Source: Aureobasidium sp. EXF-3400
Lineage: Eukaryota; Ascomycota; Dothideomycetes; Dothideales; Saccotheciaceae
NCBI GenBank assembly: GCA_024195585.1
Contig: SWBL01000513.1
Location: 1 to 25,703 of the forward strand
Reading direction: 5' to 3'
Length of the DNA stretch: 25,703 nucleotides
Part shown: piece after piece, positions 10,032-19,972 of the stretch
How the letters are laid out: the number at the start of each line of letters is the position of its first letter
Position numbering within the stretch: the stretch's first letter is position 1
Program-made: the position numbers and the translations under genes
Notes under the pieces: model-generated
The model's input: the letters and a program-made list of their open reading frames with translations, nothing else
What the model was told of the DNA's origin: nothing
Databases searched by the model: none

Positions 10032-12702
10032 CTACCAAGTGAACAGCATAAGACTGGGGTTAAGTACAATCGGCAGCATAAAGTGACTAACAACAACGGT
10101 CGCAAGCGGGAAAATAGCAAAGAACTGGTTGATTTTCCAGAACTCAGGAGCCACGGTTGCAAGCACCACCATGCCAACTATTGCCGTGATACAAAAGATG
10201 AATGTAAATCCAAACTTCTTGATCACTTTGGGTACCTCTTCGAAGAAGGTAGTGTTCTCCGCTTCTTTAGAGGTAGCGCCCCAGTTCATGTCGATGCCAA
10301 CCAGATGGCACACGAGAGCCTGGGAGACGTGAAGTGACAAGCCGCCGAGGAAGACAGTCATGAGTGGGATCCAGAGGAAGTTGGTGAGTAGGGATCTGGA
10401 GAGCGATTCTTCTCCGATCCGGTAACGAAGGACAGCGAGAGAGACGTTTCCAAGGCCTGTAAAAACCACAAGGAGGGAGAGATAGACTTGGAACGAGTTG
10501 AGATAATACTTGTCGAGGGCTTCGTTATACCAGCCAACGAGAAAGTAGTTGAGCACGGTAAGAATCCATGCACATCCAATGGCGTAATATGTTCCGATGT
10601 ACGACATGATGGAGATCTTTGATGGTAGTGGCATCTTAGACATCATGAACGTGCGGAACAATTTCGTGAAGGGTCCTCGAGTTGGCCAGTATCGTAACGG
10701 ATGGAACAAAAGTTCACTACAGCCATATGCGTATTTCTCCCAACGCGCGAGTTCGTCGTAGACTGTGAGCGAAACTCCCTCTTTGAACCCGTCTCCAGTA
10801 TAAGCTCCGTATCGTACATTGTAACCCTCTGACTGCAGGCGGAGAGCCATATCAAAGTCTTCTGATACAGTGGCCTCTGACCAGTACTTTTCGCGCAAGT
10901 CATCTGGACAGTCGTATGCAATGTCTTGAACCGCAGACCAGCGAAGTATGGCGTTGTGTCCGACGAATGGTGCGACGTCGCCGTTTGCAATAGCGTATTT
11001 GATCTGCGTATAGACCATGTTTGTGAAGAACGTGATGCCGTTCTCAAAAAAGTTGTTTGTTACATTCATGACACCAGAGGAGTACTGAATGATGGCAACT
11101 TGTGGTGAAGCCTGCATCTCACTAACCGCATCAAGCAAGCAATCAGTCGGCACTCGCGTGTCAGAGTCAATGAGAAGAATGTAATCGCCCATTCGAATGT
11201 TACCATCAGCCCAGGTTCGATTCTCATCCTCCTCGATGACTTCCTCGAGTGCTTTGACGTACGAGGTAGCCTCGTGCACCTGAGTCCAGTCTGCTGGCCT
11301 GGGGCTTGGTTCTACCATCTTCTCCTCGACGCGATTGCTGACCCAAAGAGCATAGTTCATATTCGAAGCCTTCTTGAATTTGCCGCGCCTGAGGAACGGG
11401 GTAGAGTTGTGCTCGCCTTTGGGATCGTGACGGGGACGCGCTACCCATCCGATACTATGTTCTTCATAGAAGTCCTGACGAGCTTGGGCTTCTTCACGAG
11501 AAAGCAGCTGCATGCCATCATCGTTGACGAAGATGTTTGCTGTTCCGCCTTGCATCTCGTAGGTCGAGATGGCAGCTTTGATGGAAAAAACCGTTGGAGC
11601 AATGACACTATGCAGGCCCTCCTTGTAGACTGGGCACTGAATTGTGACGTGTGGCAAATTTGAACCACTTGGAAGGCGCTTTGGCGGAAGTCCAGAGAAG
11701 TATTTGGTGTTGCTCTGTACCTGACTGATCGGACCGAAGATCTGGAATATGTTGCCAATGAGAGCCTGGAAGAAGAAAAGTGAGAGCCACATGGTCGGAA
11801 CGAATGCCGCTACCAACGCCAGACGGGTGTAGCTGCCGTCAAGTTTGAGCTCTATAGCGATCTTCCTATATCCGGAGCCGAGAGCAACGATCAGCAGACA
11901 GAGCGTTATCGCGGTTGTGATCGAATGGAGCAGCACAATACGACGGGGTTTCTCTGACAAGTTTTCTTCGCTTCCGGTAATGGCCAGTTCTCGAAAAGAT
12001 ACGGTGCCACTCATGTTGAGCTTCTCCGAAAATTGCTGGTCGCCCTGCAAAGACCAGATCATGTCCATGATACTTTTCTCAAGGGCTTGGGCACGGCTGA
12101 TAAGATTCTCTGGCTGGTCGTCCCAGACCACCAATATTCCTCTGTCGGCGATGAAAGCAGCGAACTGATGTTTTGCGCAGCGGCTTAGATAAGATATATC
12201 AGGAAGGACCTGGAGACGAAGTTTTCCACTGATCGGAATAGAGCTTTGATCGCTGCCCTGGGTGAGTAGCCTGATCAGGCGCGTGTTAACCGTCATGGCG
12301 CTCTAGTGGTCAATTAGTACGTGCATCAACAACAGAACTACTAGAGGTACTTACCTTGACATTCAGTGCTGAGATCGCATCGAAGAAGCCGTCGGGTCTG
12401 CACAAATCGGGAGGACAACAGACGTAACTGCCGCGGCTTTGCTTGATGACCACACCCTCATCTTCTTCTTGCGCGTACCAGAACAGTTTTGCTTGTTGGG
12501 ACCACAAATGATTGACCATGAGTTCGCATCTGGCGTCGTTGAGTCGTTGCATTGCCACATCTTGTGTGCTGGACGACTCCTGGGACATTGGCGTATGCGA
12601 TGTCATTCCCCATGGCGTCAGAGAACCGCTTACTGTGTCCTTCATCTCGGAGGGCTCAACATCCTTGCTGGCTGGCTTGCGAAAATAGGATTTCAATCCC
12701 AT
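10032..12702 (-). CDS. Membrane family 2 glycosyltransferase (CPS1/ZtGT2-type), two exons
   Basis: The model is exon 1 from ATG 12702 to 12355, a 52-nt intron at 12354-12303 (GTAAGT...ACTAAT...CTAG), and exon 2 from 12302 to TAG at 10034-10032, together 872 residues. The junction joins LNVK to SAMTVNTR in frame. The soluble N-terminus is followed by two membrane segments (about 259-282 and 298-325), a cytosolic GT-A catalytic domain, and a C-terminal cluster of about five membrane segments. Catalytic features are VNDDG (D377/D378), the metal-binding DSD (495-497) in LLIDSDTRVP, SEDFDM (about 596-601), and the RW of DELARWEKYAYG (W637) as the Q/R-x-x-RW-type motif. Such processive enzymes polymerise a sugar from a UDP-sugar and extrude it. 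Relatives include Cps1 of Cryptococcus and ZtGT2 of Zymoseptoria, the latter needed for hyphal growth on surfaces. The exact polysaccharide is not evident here. The gene appears intact. Confidence 0.93.
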
Positions 12703-12884
12703 GATGAGCGAGAAGACAAAGGTATCTTGCGATAGTACTTGACCTCGAGTTGTGAATCAAAGAAAAGCGTTGGATGTTTTTCGTACACAATCGAATTTGG
12801 CGAAAGGGTAAGTTTTGTGCTTATATGTCTTGTATAGCACTGTCTGAAGGAATTCTTGAGTGTAGGTCCCACACCAGGAGGTGG

Positions 12885-12893
12885 TTTTATATA
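12885..12893 (-). promoter_or_regulatory. TATA box of the glycosyltransferase gene
   Basis: The minus strand reads tatataaaa, 183 nt upstream of the ATG at 12702. Position and sequence suit a fungal TATA element with a 5' leader of about 150 nt. This is inference from position only. Confidence 0.5.
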
Positions 12894-12902
12894 GCGTTGT
12901 CG

Positions 12903-14728
12903 CCTGTTGGGGCATTTATACACACCATCTCGAGATCTTCGCTCAAGCTCAGCTCGAATAGATACGAGTGTGGCTTTCGAGTTGCAATGAACTTTCTACA
13001 TCGGGGCTCAAGTCTAGGCTCAGCTTGCATCATCTCAGGTGGTTGAGAAAGGATAGTTTTTGATTCAGTGCATTTATATTGCGTAGTGTGCCGGCTTCAG
13101 CTGAGATACCATGCTCAAATATCGGTCGTGACGAAGTCTAGATTGCGGCAAACGTGGTGGTCGCCAGCCTCGGATATCTAAGATTGCTTATCGTTTGGGA
13201 TCGACACGTGCTGCTCCAGAACTGTCTCATCGCCGTTGGAGAACGTCGATATGCCTCAATTTTGAATTGTTATCGCGGCAGCGTCAAACATCCAGAAGGG
13301 GTTCCCGCCGGCCTCAACGGTGTGAGTGTCCCTGCAGCTACATGGTATAGGACAACTTGTTCCTGTGGCTGACTTTGACTTCAGATTTCTTTCAACACAT
13401 TGCGACTTACAATCGTGTAGACAATAGTGGAACGCATTCGTATTCCTCTTCCTGTCCTCAAGTTCTCCGTCTTGACGTTCACGACGCTCTTCTTGCCACA
13501 TGTCGCGCAGTAAAGTGCCCTTTGTTGAGAGCTTCGGTGAGGCATTTGAACTCTACCGCGCAGTTCCTGAAGACAGGTACTTAATGATCTGCCTGGGTTC
13601 CCATGGTACAGCAGATATCACTATATGCAGGTCCCAGGAATCCACGACGCCGTCTCGGTTTGTACTCAGCTGCAACTACTGTATAAAGCTCCTGCTACAA
13701 TAGTGCTGGGACAAACCAAGGAAAGTCACAGACCTTGCGCACCTTCCGCATTTCAACTGTACATGACCCCAACCATTAGGCGTGGCTTCCTGTTCCCTTG
13801 CACCCTCGAATCCCGCCCTAGTACTCAAAAACGAAGATCAGACGTCTTAGTTTGACTCACCCGCGCCCAGACGCAAGTGGGCTGGTTACGGCAGGGAAGT
13901 TTGGTCTGTTTTTTCCCGCGCGTACCGTTCAGCTCTCAAACGTCGTGTCTCGCCTCCCCAACGGTTGGTTTTGCAATAAGCGCTACGTTTTTTGCATATG
14001 AGAACCGATTTTCTATTTCTAATACTCTGCCACATATCAATCCTGATCCTCCTCGAACAGCAGATCTCCTGTCTGAAGACAAAGATTTGCGGTCAAATTT
14101 TTTGAGATGTCATGCAAAACTAAGGTTTATAGTTACCAAGGTTCAACGGCGATGTCATCGTGTCAGCACATGCTAAGGCTACTGCAACCCGTCTTGATAT
14201 ACCTGGGTACTGGAAACCCCTCAAGCGAAACGGCAGATCAAGCCCTATCGCTTATGGAATTATTCTAACCCAAGCTAAGGTTGAAGGTCAGTGAAGATGG
14301 TCAGCCAGTCGCATAAGATTTGGCTAGCGCTATTGATGGCTACAGAATCGTGGACGCAGCCAACAAGATTGAGCTAAGATGCTTAGTCATCATAGCCCAA
14401 GTCATCGGCGTGACCGAGATGCCATCCTGATTGTCCAGAGTTGACTTCCATCGTACACGGATAGGGTTGTCTTCTCACAGCGATCGTTATCCTCGTGCAC
14501 TGTCCTTTCCCCCTCGGCACTTAGCCATATCTGTGCCTGATAATCAAGGCTTCGGCTAAGGTTATTCTCCGGCGAGGATTGCGCCGCAATCCAGGCATCG
14601 CTCACCGAAAAACGCGGGGGCTTGGCGCGGGGAAGGGTTAACGTCCGATTTAAGACCCTTGACGCGTGTCAGGGAGGGCAGTCGGAAATAACAATCAACA
14701 CGTAGATACGGGCCTAGGCTATATGATG
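12903..14728. other. Gene-poor region with coding-like scraps
   Basis: No gene can be named. There is an intron-like block at 13322-13384 (GTGAGT, CTGAC, TTCAG) joining two short open stretches that read GVPAGLNG and ISFNTLRLTIV, then a stop. A short ATG-started frame at 13500 reads MSRSKVPFVESFGEAF. These could be debris of a lost gene. The rest shows nothing I can support. Confidence 0.3.
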
Positions 14729-14862
14729 AGACGTAGACAAGAAGGTAAAGAGGTAGCAGGAAGCTGGCTAGGAACCTTCCTAGCCAGCCTTGGCAGCTGT
14801 CACATGACAGCGGCCTTCCCAGCCAGCTTCCTAGGACCTCTTCGTTGCCTTGCCTACGTCTC
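14729..14862. repeat. Long imperfect inverted repeat
   Basis: The left arm (14729-14802) and right arm (14805-14862) pair around a CA centre. The inner arms are gctgtca/tgacagc and the outer arms agacgtag/ctacgtct, with ggaagctggct/agccagcttcc between. The left arm holds an extra stretch of about 14 nt that itself is inversely related to its neighbour (ggctaggaa, ttcctagcc). The right arm stops within a few bases of the end of a Ty3/gypsy integrase fragment, so it may be a rearranged element end or a separate small element. Confidence 0.7.
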
Positions 14863-14865
14863 CAT

Positions 14866-15310
14866 GAAGTGTTCTTGCTTGGTGAATCTGTCCGTGGCGG
14901 TCACGGTGTTGGTGAATGCTATGCCGTTGTGTCTCGCGCTTTCTGGTAGGGCCACGACGAAGTCGATCGACCAGGAGAGGCCGGGGCCATTTGGAACTCT
15001 TTGAGGCTCTCTCTCGACCGCGTGTAAATCAAGGAGTTTCCATTCTACAGCAAACATGGTAATCGTGGATATAGCGTCTGGTATCGCCAGTCATGCCGGA
15101 CCGGATATAGCTTCTTGACACCAAATGATATGTGCCTGTTCGGCCTGAATGGCCAGCTATTAGTGTAATGTGGTGTTCGTCGATAACCCTTATCCTGACT
15201 TTAATGGAGACATTCAGTCGGTCGTTAACGGTTACCCCGCCATCTTCCATGTTGCAGTCGGACAGGGACATAGCAAGATATCTCTCGTCTTTTGGAAGGT
15301 ATGGTGTCAA
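14866..15310 (-). mobile_element. Ty3/gypsy integrase fragment
   Basis: On the minus strand from 15310 the translation passes through the integrase zinc-binding domain: DEHHITLIAGHSGRTGTYHL, VSRSYIRSGMTGDTRRYI, then HDYHVCCRM, giving the H-H and C-x2-C ligands. An in-frame TGA and a frameshift near 15040 follow. The next frame carries the start of the catalytic core, SWSIDFVVALPESARHNG (first catalytic Asp) and TATDRFTKQEHFMET, ending at a TAG at 14868-14866. The rest of the core, including the second Asp and the Glu, is missing. Sequence upstream of 15310 on this strand might include the linker after RNase H but is not recognisable. This is a short dead remnant. Confidence 0.82.
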
Positions 15311-15316
15311 CCTCTG

Positions 15317-16940
15317 AGCTCTCTCGTGACAGGCTCACAGATTGGCGAATGCTAGCTGATCTGAGTCTTGCGCCGATGCGGGAGCGTTCTTCAACAAAGT
15401 CGCAACACCCATGTCCTTAGCAAAGATGTCGAGCAGAATAGAACAGATCGTAGGTCGTGCCAAAAACGGGAGAAGCAGACAGCAAGCTACTCACTATCCA
15501 GTAGAGATGCTTAGATGCTATGGCAGGATGGATCCAGATGCATGGCAATCATTCGGACGTATCCTGACTACCTTTGAAACTCAAAATCGCGGTGTGACGA
15601 TGAGGCCGAAGGCTTGCCCGTTCTCAGAAAGTCTACCACAGTCCAGCTCGCTGTGTATGTGCCCCCTGTCCCTGTCTCCCACTCTGACCGTCAGCCGCTC
15701 CAATCGTCCGACATCTTGACCACTGACGGACCAGACCTCTGAGTGGCGCGCAGCCTGAACTTTGCTGCGAACCAGCTGCGATAGCAAGGTCAATGATCAA
15801 GGCATTAAATCGTGATGGTCTTGCCCGTCACCAACGTACCTGGCTTTTGGTTCTTCTGACCTTTCTTAGACACTGAGGAATCGATGTACGCCAACAGGGA
15901 TCAAGCAAAGGCTCAGAAGGCGATCCACGATATATTGAACTCCTAGTGTAGATGAATCCAACTGAATCGAGTGACCTTTGTCTACTTGAGTAACTTGGCC
16001 TCAGTCCTGGGTCTGTTGAGTACGATTTAGTCTGATTGTTGCAGTGATAACGGTTCGCGAGATTGTGGTGTTTTTCCCTCGCGCGGCTGCTGTCTGAAGC
16101 AGGAATCCTTCGGTGAGCTACGGTCCAGACAATCTCGAATCGTAACACTTGTTCTTCTAGCTAACCTTTTTCCCTTTTCGTTTCTGCTTCGGTCTCGAGC
16201 GATGATACGACTTTCGACGTCGAGCGTGTCCGGGTTTCGATTTGCAGACAGAGCGATATCGTGAGTAGACAGCACGAGATAACTTTCCGTAGGTAAAAGG
16301 TATGATTAGGAAGGCGGATGGCATATTTTGTGGCTCGCTACAGGATGGGCAATCGGTGACGTCATGCGAACTCAAAGTCTGATCCTGACTAGGCTTTTGT
16401 AAGACCTTGCCAACAGCACATTGAACCAGCCTGGTGCTCGGCAGGCGCCGATCGGCCACGGGTATAAGCTGTCGCAAGAGTGTTTCCGAAGAGCTGTACG
16501 TCAGCTTGATAAACTTTACAATGGTTCAAATCCATGGCCATCCTGTCTGGACTCGAATAATCTTCTGCACGGTCAAGTGTTCTAAACAATTCACGAGACA
16601 AGTCCATGGTGCATATATAATGCGATATTCGACAGAGCAACAATCGTCTCGTCGCGATTTAAGCATGTTGTGGCTTGCATTTGGCGGCTGACGCAAGCTC
16701 AGCTTGTTGACACATGCATACGCTCATTGGCGCGAGAAAGCGATAGTGCGAGGTACGGTGATTGCAGACTTGACAGTTACCTATACCTTGAACATCCATG
16801 ATGCTGTATTTGCCTCAACTTAGACGTGCGTCTAGAATACCCCCGGGTTCTCATGTGATCGCAAATATGAGACTCGTAGAAAGCCCGATCTTCCAAAGCC
16901 CAGTGTGCACTGCACGAGCTGACGCGTCGGCCCGCCTCTC
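15317..16940. other. Gene-free stretch
   Basis: No frame on either strand resembles a known protein, and no repeat structure stands out. It probably contains further decayed transposon sequence near its left end, continuing the minus-strand Ty3/gypsy fragment, but I cannot support this from residues. Confidence 0.35.
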
Positions 16941-16956
16941 GAAGCTTATTTGAGAT

Positions 16957-16964
16957 GTTATAAA
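16957..16964 (+). promoter_or_regulatory. Possible TATA element of the peroxidase gene
   Basis: The plus strand reads gttataaagac about 75 nt before the ATG at 17038 and about 190 nt before the TTG-containing original-looking start. The spacing is plausible for a fungal promoter, but support is only by position. Confidence 0.3.
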
Positions 16965-17037
16965 GACACCGTGCGATCTTGTGTCTGGCCGTGTATTATT
17001 GCTCTGTGGTCATCGATGCATCTCACTTGCACGAGCA

Positions 17038-17790
17038 ATGTTTCTCCATTCACTGTCTTCGCCAAAGCCTGGAAAATCCCGATATCACAGCCAGATTGCC
17101 AGCAGCGATACGATATCAGATCTGATCACGTCCGAGCATCCGGGCTTGGGTCAAGCGATCTCATTTTTCGACTTCAAACCCTTAGACAGTATGTACTTTG
17201 CATCTACGACGCTCCCATTCCAACAAAACGCTTAGACATCGCAGTACGAGGCCATCACTACGACCTATCCATTCACAAGGGTAAGGTCATCGTAGTGATC
17301 AACACAGCTTCGAATTGTGCTTGCGCGTCGCAAATCAATCAACTTGTGGCTCTTTATAGTGGTATGTCTATACAGTCTACTTTCGCTGAAAAGTATGTCT
17401 CACATCCCTCCCGATCTCAGGGATCAGCACGCCGATGCGATCGAGTTCATCGCCTTTCCTTGCGACCAGTTTGGCAACAGTGAACCCGAGAGTGACGGTG
17501 CGATCCAACAATCCTACGCCGTGAATTACGGCGTGGAGTTTCCGGTCCTGGGCAAAATACACGTCAATGACGAGCAGACAGCACCGGTTTACCAGTGGAT
17601 GAAAGAAGAGATGCCTGGCTTTATGTGTAGTGAGCGCATCAAGTGGAACTTTGAGAAGTTTCTCATCGGTCGCGATGGAAGAGTACTGCGAAGGTTCGCA
17701 AGTGAAGTGACACCAGAATTGCTCAAGCCCGCCATACTGAAGGCTCTTAGTAACACGAAATCCAACCTGCAATGGTCAACTGGGACATAA
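17038..17790 (+). CDS. Glutathione peroxidase-like (thiol peroxidase) gene, integrity doubtful
   Basis: Three conserved blocks are clear: SFFDFKPLD; KGKVIVVINTASNC with the peroxidatic Cys; FPCDQFGNSEPESDG with the FPC-x-QFG motif; and the tail WNFEKFLIGRDGRVLRRFAS before TAA at 17788-17790. Fungal enzymes of this type reduce hydroperoxides using thioredoxin. Intron 1 (17189-17244, GTATGT...GCAG, 56 nt) joins PLD to the YDLSIHKG exon in frame. At the next junction the strong GTATGT donor at 17362 has no acceptor that restores frame. Only weak donors (GTCTAT at 17366 or GTCTAC at 17375, with the acceptor ending at 17420) do. The natural start looks mutated, since the codon before GQAISFFDF is TTG; the nearest upstream in-frame ATG is at 17038 and would add about 36 residues. 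It is either an altered functional gene or a young pseudogene. It converges with the bZIP gene. Confidence 0.65.
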
Positions 17791-17962
17791 ATGGTGATGC
17801 CGAATTTAGCTGGCAGGCTGAAGCCTGGATCTGACAAGAGGCAGTATATAGGAGTTTGGGGGACTCGAATCTCTACAGTGAGATATCGGCAGGGCTGCCA
17901 CAGGAAGAATGAGAGTAGCAATATCTAGGAAAGGGAGATGCATGTTGTAATTGGAAATTAAT

Positions 17963-19006
17963 CTATCGATAAGCGTACGATGGTTGAAAGGTTTGTATGG
18001 GCGAGGCGTACTGGCCTTGAGGCGGGTAGCTTCTAGGCTGTGGCATGGCTTCAGTGACGGCCAGATTCCAGTCTGGTAGTTGATATTGAGGCAGCGAACA
18101 TCCAAACGGTTGTGGCGCATGGATGGGGTAGTCTTGGACGAAGGGCGCAGGAGGTACGTGTAGGCTGTGCTGAGGTGTCGTTAATGTGAAAGTTTGTGAA
18201 GGAGCCGACAAGTAAGATTGTTGTTGTGGAAGAGGCCGTGGCTGACATTGTTGTGACTGAGGGAAGTGCTGGGTTGGCGGTTGAGCCTCGAGAGAACGTG
18301 GTCCGGCGACGGGAGCGACGGCAGGTGCAGCAGCGCGGGCACGCGTAGGAGCAGCAGCGATAGGTCGAAGCTGCTTCTGCAGTCGTGTAGCAACTGGTGC
18401 TGAAGCAATGACGGCCGAGACGTTGTTCTGTTGTCTCGAGTCCATGGCCATGTCGACATCATCATCGTCATCGTCAGTGTCTACGGTTTTGCACACGCGG
18501 CTATTACCACAGGCCGAGGTGGACAGATATGGCGTAGCCAACATGACACTCAGTGTCTCTGCAGCCGAGGACGACGATGCACATTCATCTGGTCCATTGC
18601 CGTCAACGTTGGCGTCGCTGAAGCCTTGTTGTCGTAGTAGTCGGCGCAAGCGCTCATTCTCGTCGAGCACTTTCCGGGCGGCAGTTTGAATCTCTTGAGA
18701 AGCCTCAGCCCCTACAGCCTCACACAAGCGGTACTTGGCCTCGAGCTCTTGCAGATATTCCTTTCGACGGGCGCGCGATCTTCGCTGGTTGTCACTGCGC
18801 CCGGGCACTCAAATTAGCTGTTTCCTGAGGTCTGTCACGGTGAATGCCGTAGCGTACCGGATGCGTGCCACGTTGGCCTCTTTCTGTAGCGTGGATTTGC
18901 CCATATTGCCATATCCATCGTCGTAGGGTCGCATGGTGTTGCCGCACGAGGGCACAATGGTTTGCTGGGCAGGGGCACCTTGATCATGAAGTTTAGAAGG
19001 GTACAT
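17963..19006 (-). CDS. bZIP transcription factor, two exons
   Basis: Exon 1 runs from ATG 19006 to 18858. A 63-nt intron at 18857-18795 (GTACGC...CGCAG) splits an Arg codon, and exon 2 runs from 18794 to TAG at 17965-17963, giving 326 residues. Splicing reconstitutes a classic basic region, NVARIRDNQRRSRARRKEYL, with the N-x7-R signature (N52, R60), continuing into a leucine-zipper-like helix (YLQELEAKYRLCEAVG, then VLDENERLRRLLRQQG). The remainder is disordered: an acidic Asp run, an alanine/proline stretch, then Gln/Pro-rich segments likely acting as activation regions. It should bind DNA as a dimer in the nucleus; the target genes are unknown. The basic region is of the fungal NQRRSRARR type found in uncharacterised and secondary-metabolism-associated regulators. 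No defects are seen. Its 3' end lies 172 nt from that of the convergent peroxidase-like gene. Confidence 0.9.
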
Positions 19007-19399
19007 CGATTATCGACTCGCATTTTCCAGCCTCTGCCAAAGCAAATGCCGGCAGCTCCCCATTCCATGTGACGCGGTCAGCTTCTCGAGGAAGTGGATA
19101 AACATTTATGACTTCCTGCAAACTCAAAGTTTCGACTTCGCAGCGTTGTACAAATTGGGGCAATGCCCCATCAATTTTGACTCTCGCTTGAATCTGAGGC
19201 GCAACTCAAAATGCACCTATGCAATGTGTATGTCACTGAATGTCATGAATAATCTGGACCAATCCTAGACCGAGCTTTCAGCCACACCTGCAACAATTCA
19301 ATCGGCCCAAATATCCGTTCGTCCACGCTGAGCGACATTTCATTGAACGACTTTGAGGAAAAAGTCGTTTTGTGACTTTGATCAGAGACTTGGCGGTCG
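19007..19399. other. Intergenic, bZIP upstream region
   Basis: This stretch contains no gene. It should hold the bZIP promoter reading leftward. I see no clear TATA element or repeated operator-like motif in it. Confidence 0.4.
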
Positions 19400-19900
19400 C
19401 TGTGTTGCGGGTCAAGATGCATATCTTCAGACTTGCCTGTACTACCTCATGGGTTTCTAGCTCATCAAGATCTGGGAGTGTTTCGCAACTATGCTTGCAA
19501 ATCGTGTGGTCAGAAGAGCACTAGTCCGGATATCATTGGGCGCCATATGGCTACGAAACACCAACGAAGTCGACAGGTGTTAGAAAAGCATATAGATATC
19601 ATGCTTTGTCAGTCCTGGACATCCTCTCGACCTAGCCGACAATGAACTGTTCACAACACGGCGACGGTCATCTGTCCAAGCCCGCTGCCTTCTACAAGCT
19701 GTGTTAGGGTGATACACCAAGAGGAGGACAACGATGACCCGATGTAGACAACGGCAAGTACCCGATCCATTCGATAATAGCTTATCTATGCCGGAGCTGA
19801 ATAGCCCAAAGATGAATCGCACGACATGGCCAGAGATCTACTGAAACTGTCCGCGTGACATCTTAGTGCAGTTGACAGAGATCTAGCCTTGCGGGCTTCA
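19400..19900 (+). pseudogene. OrsD-like (DUF3505) zinc-finger remnant
   Basis: The readable part, about 19410-19645, contains LPHGFLAHQDLGVFRNYACK, then SCGQKSTSPDIIGRHMATKH as one C2H2-type finger (C-x2-C, H-x4-H), and ends near IDIMLCQSWTSSRPSRQ before TGA at 19643-19645. The order of a short approach segment, one finger, then a QSW-type motif about 20 residues later resembles the DUF3505/OrsD domain scattered through fungal genomes. Farther on, out of frame, MNRTTWPEIY-stop-NCPRDI and LVQLTEI near 19813-19890 also look like the downstream part of that family. There is no ATG in the right frame and there are several stops. The family call is moderate at best; the finger itself is clear. Confidence 0.42.
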
Positions 19901-19972
19901 TAGCTAGGATGTACGACTTGGTCGCCACGACGGTGTAGACCTGGTTAGCCTGGCAGCCCACGAGAAGAGAAT

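Noticed and set aside
9584..10032. Splicing the glycosyltransferase to the 9584-9819 exon
   Set aside because: No donor near the glycosyltransferase stop gives the needed phase for the acceptor at 9820, and the gap of about 210 nt is long for this genome.
16526..16536. ggttcaaatcc, a tRNA T-arm-like string
   Set aside because: No acceptor stem, D-arm or anticodon arm can be drawn around it.
16950..17244. Unspliced plus-strand frame running into the peroxidase exon 2
   Set aside because: It is open, but the SFFDFKPLD block in another frame, with a good 56-nt intron, explains the N-terminus better.
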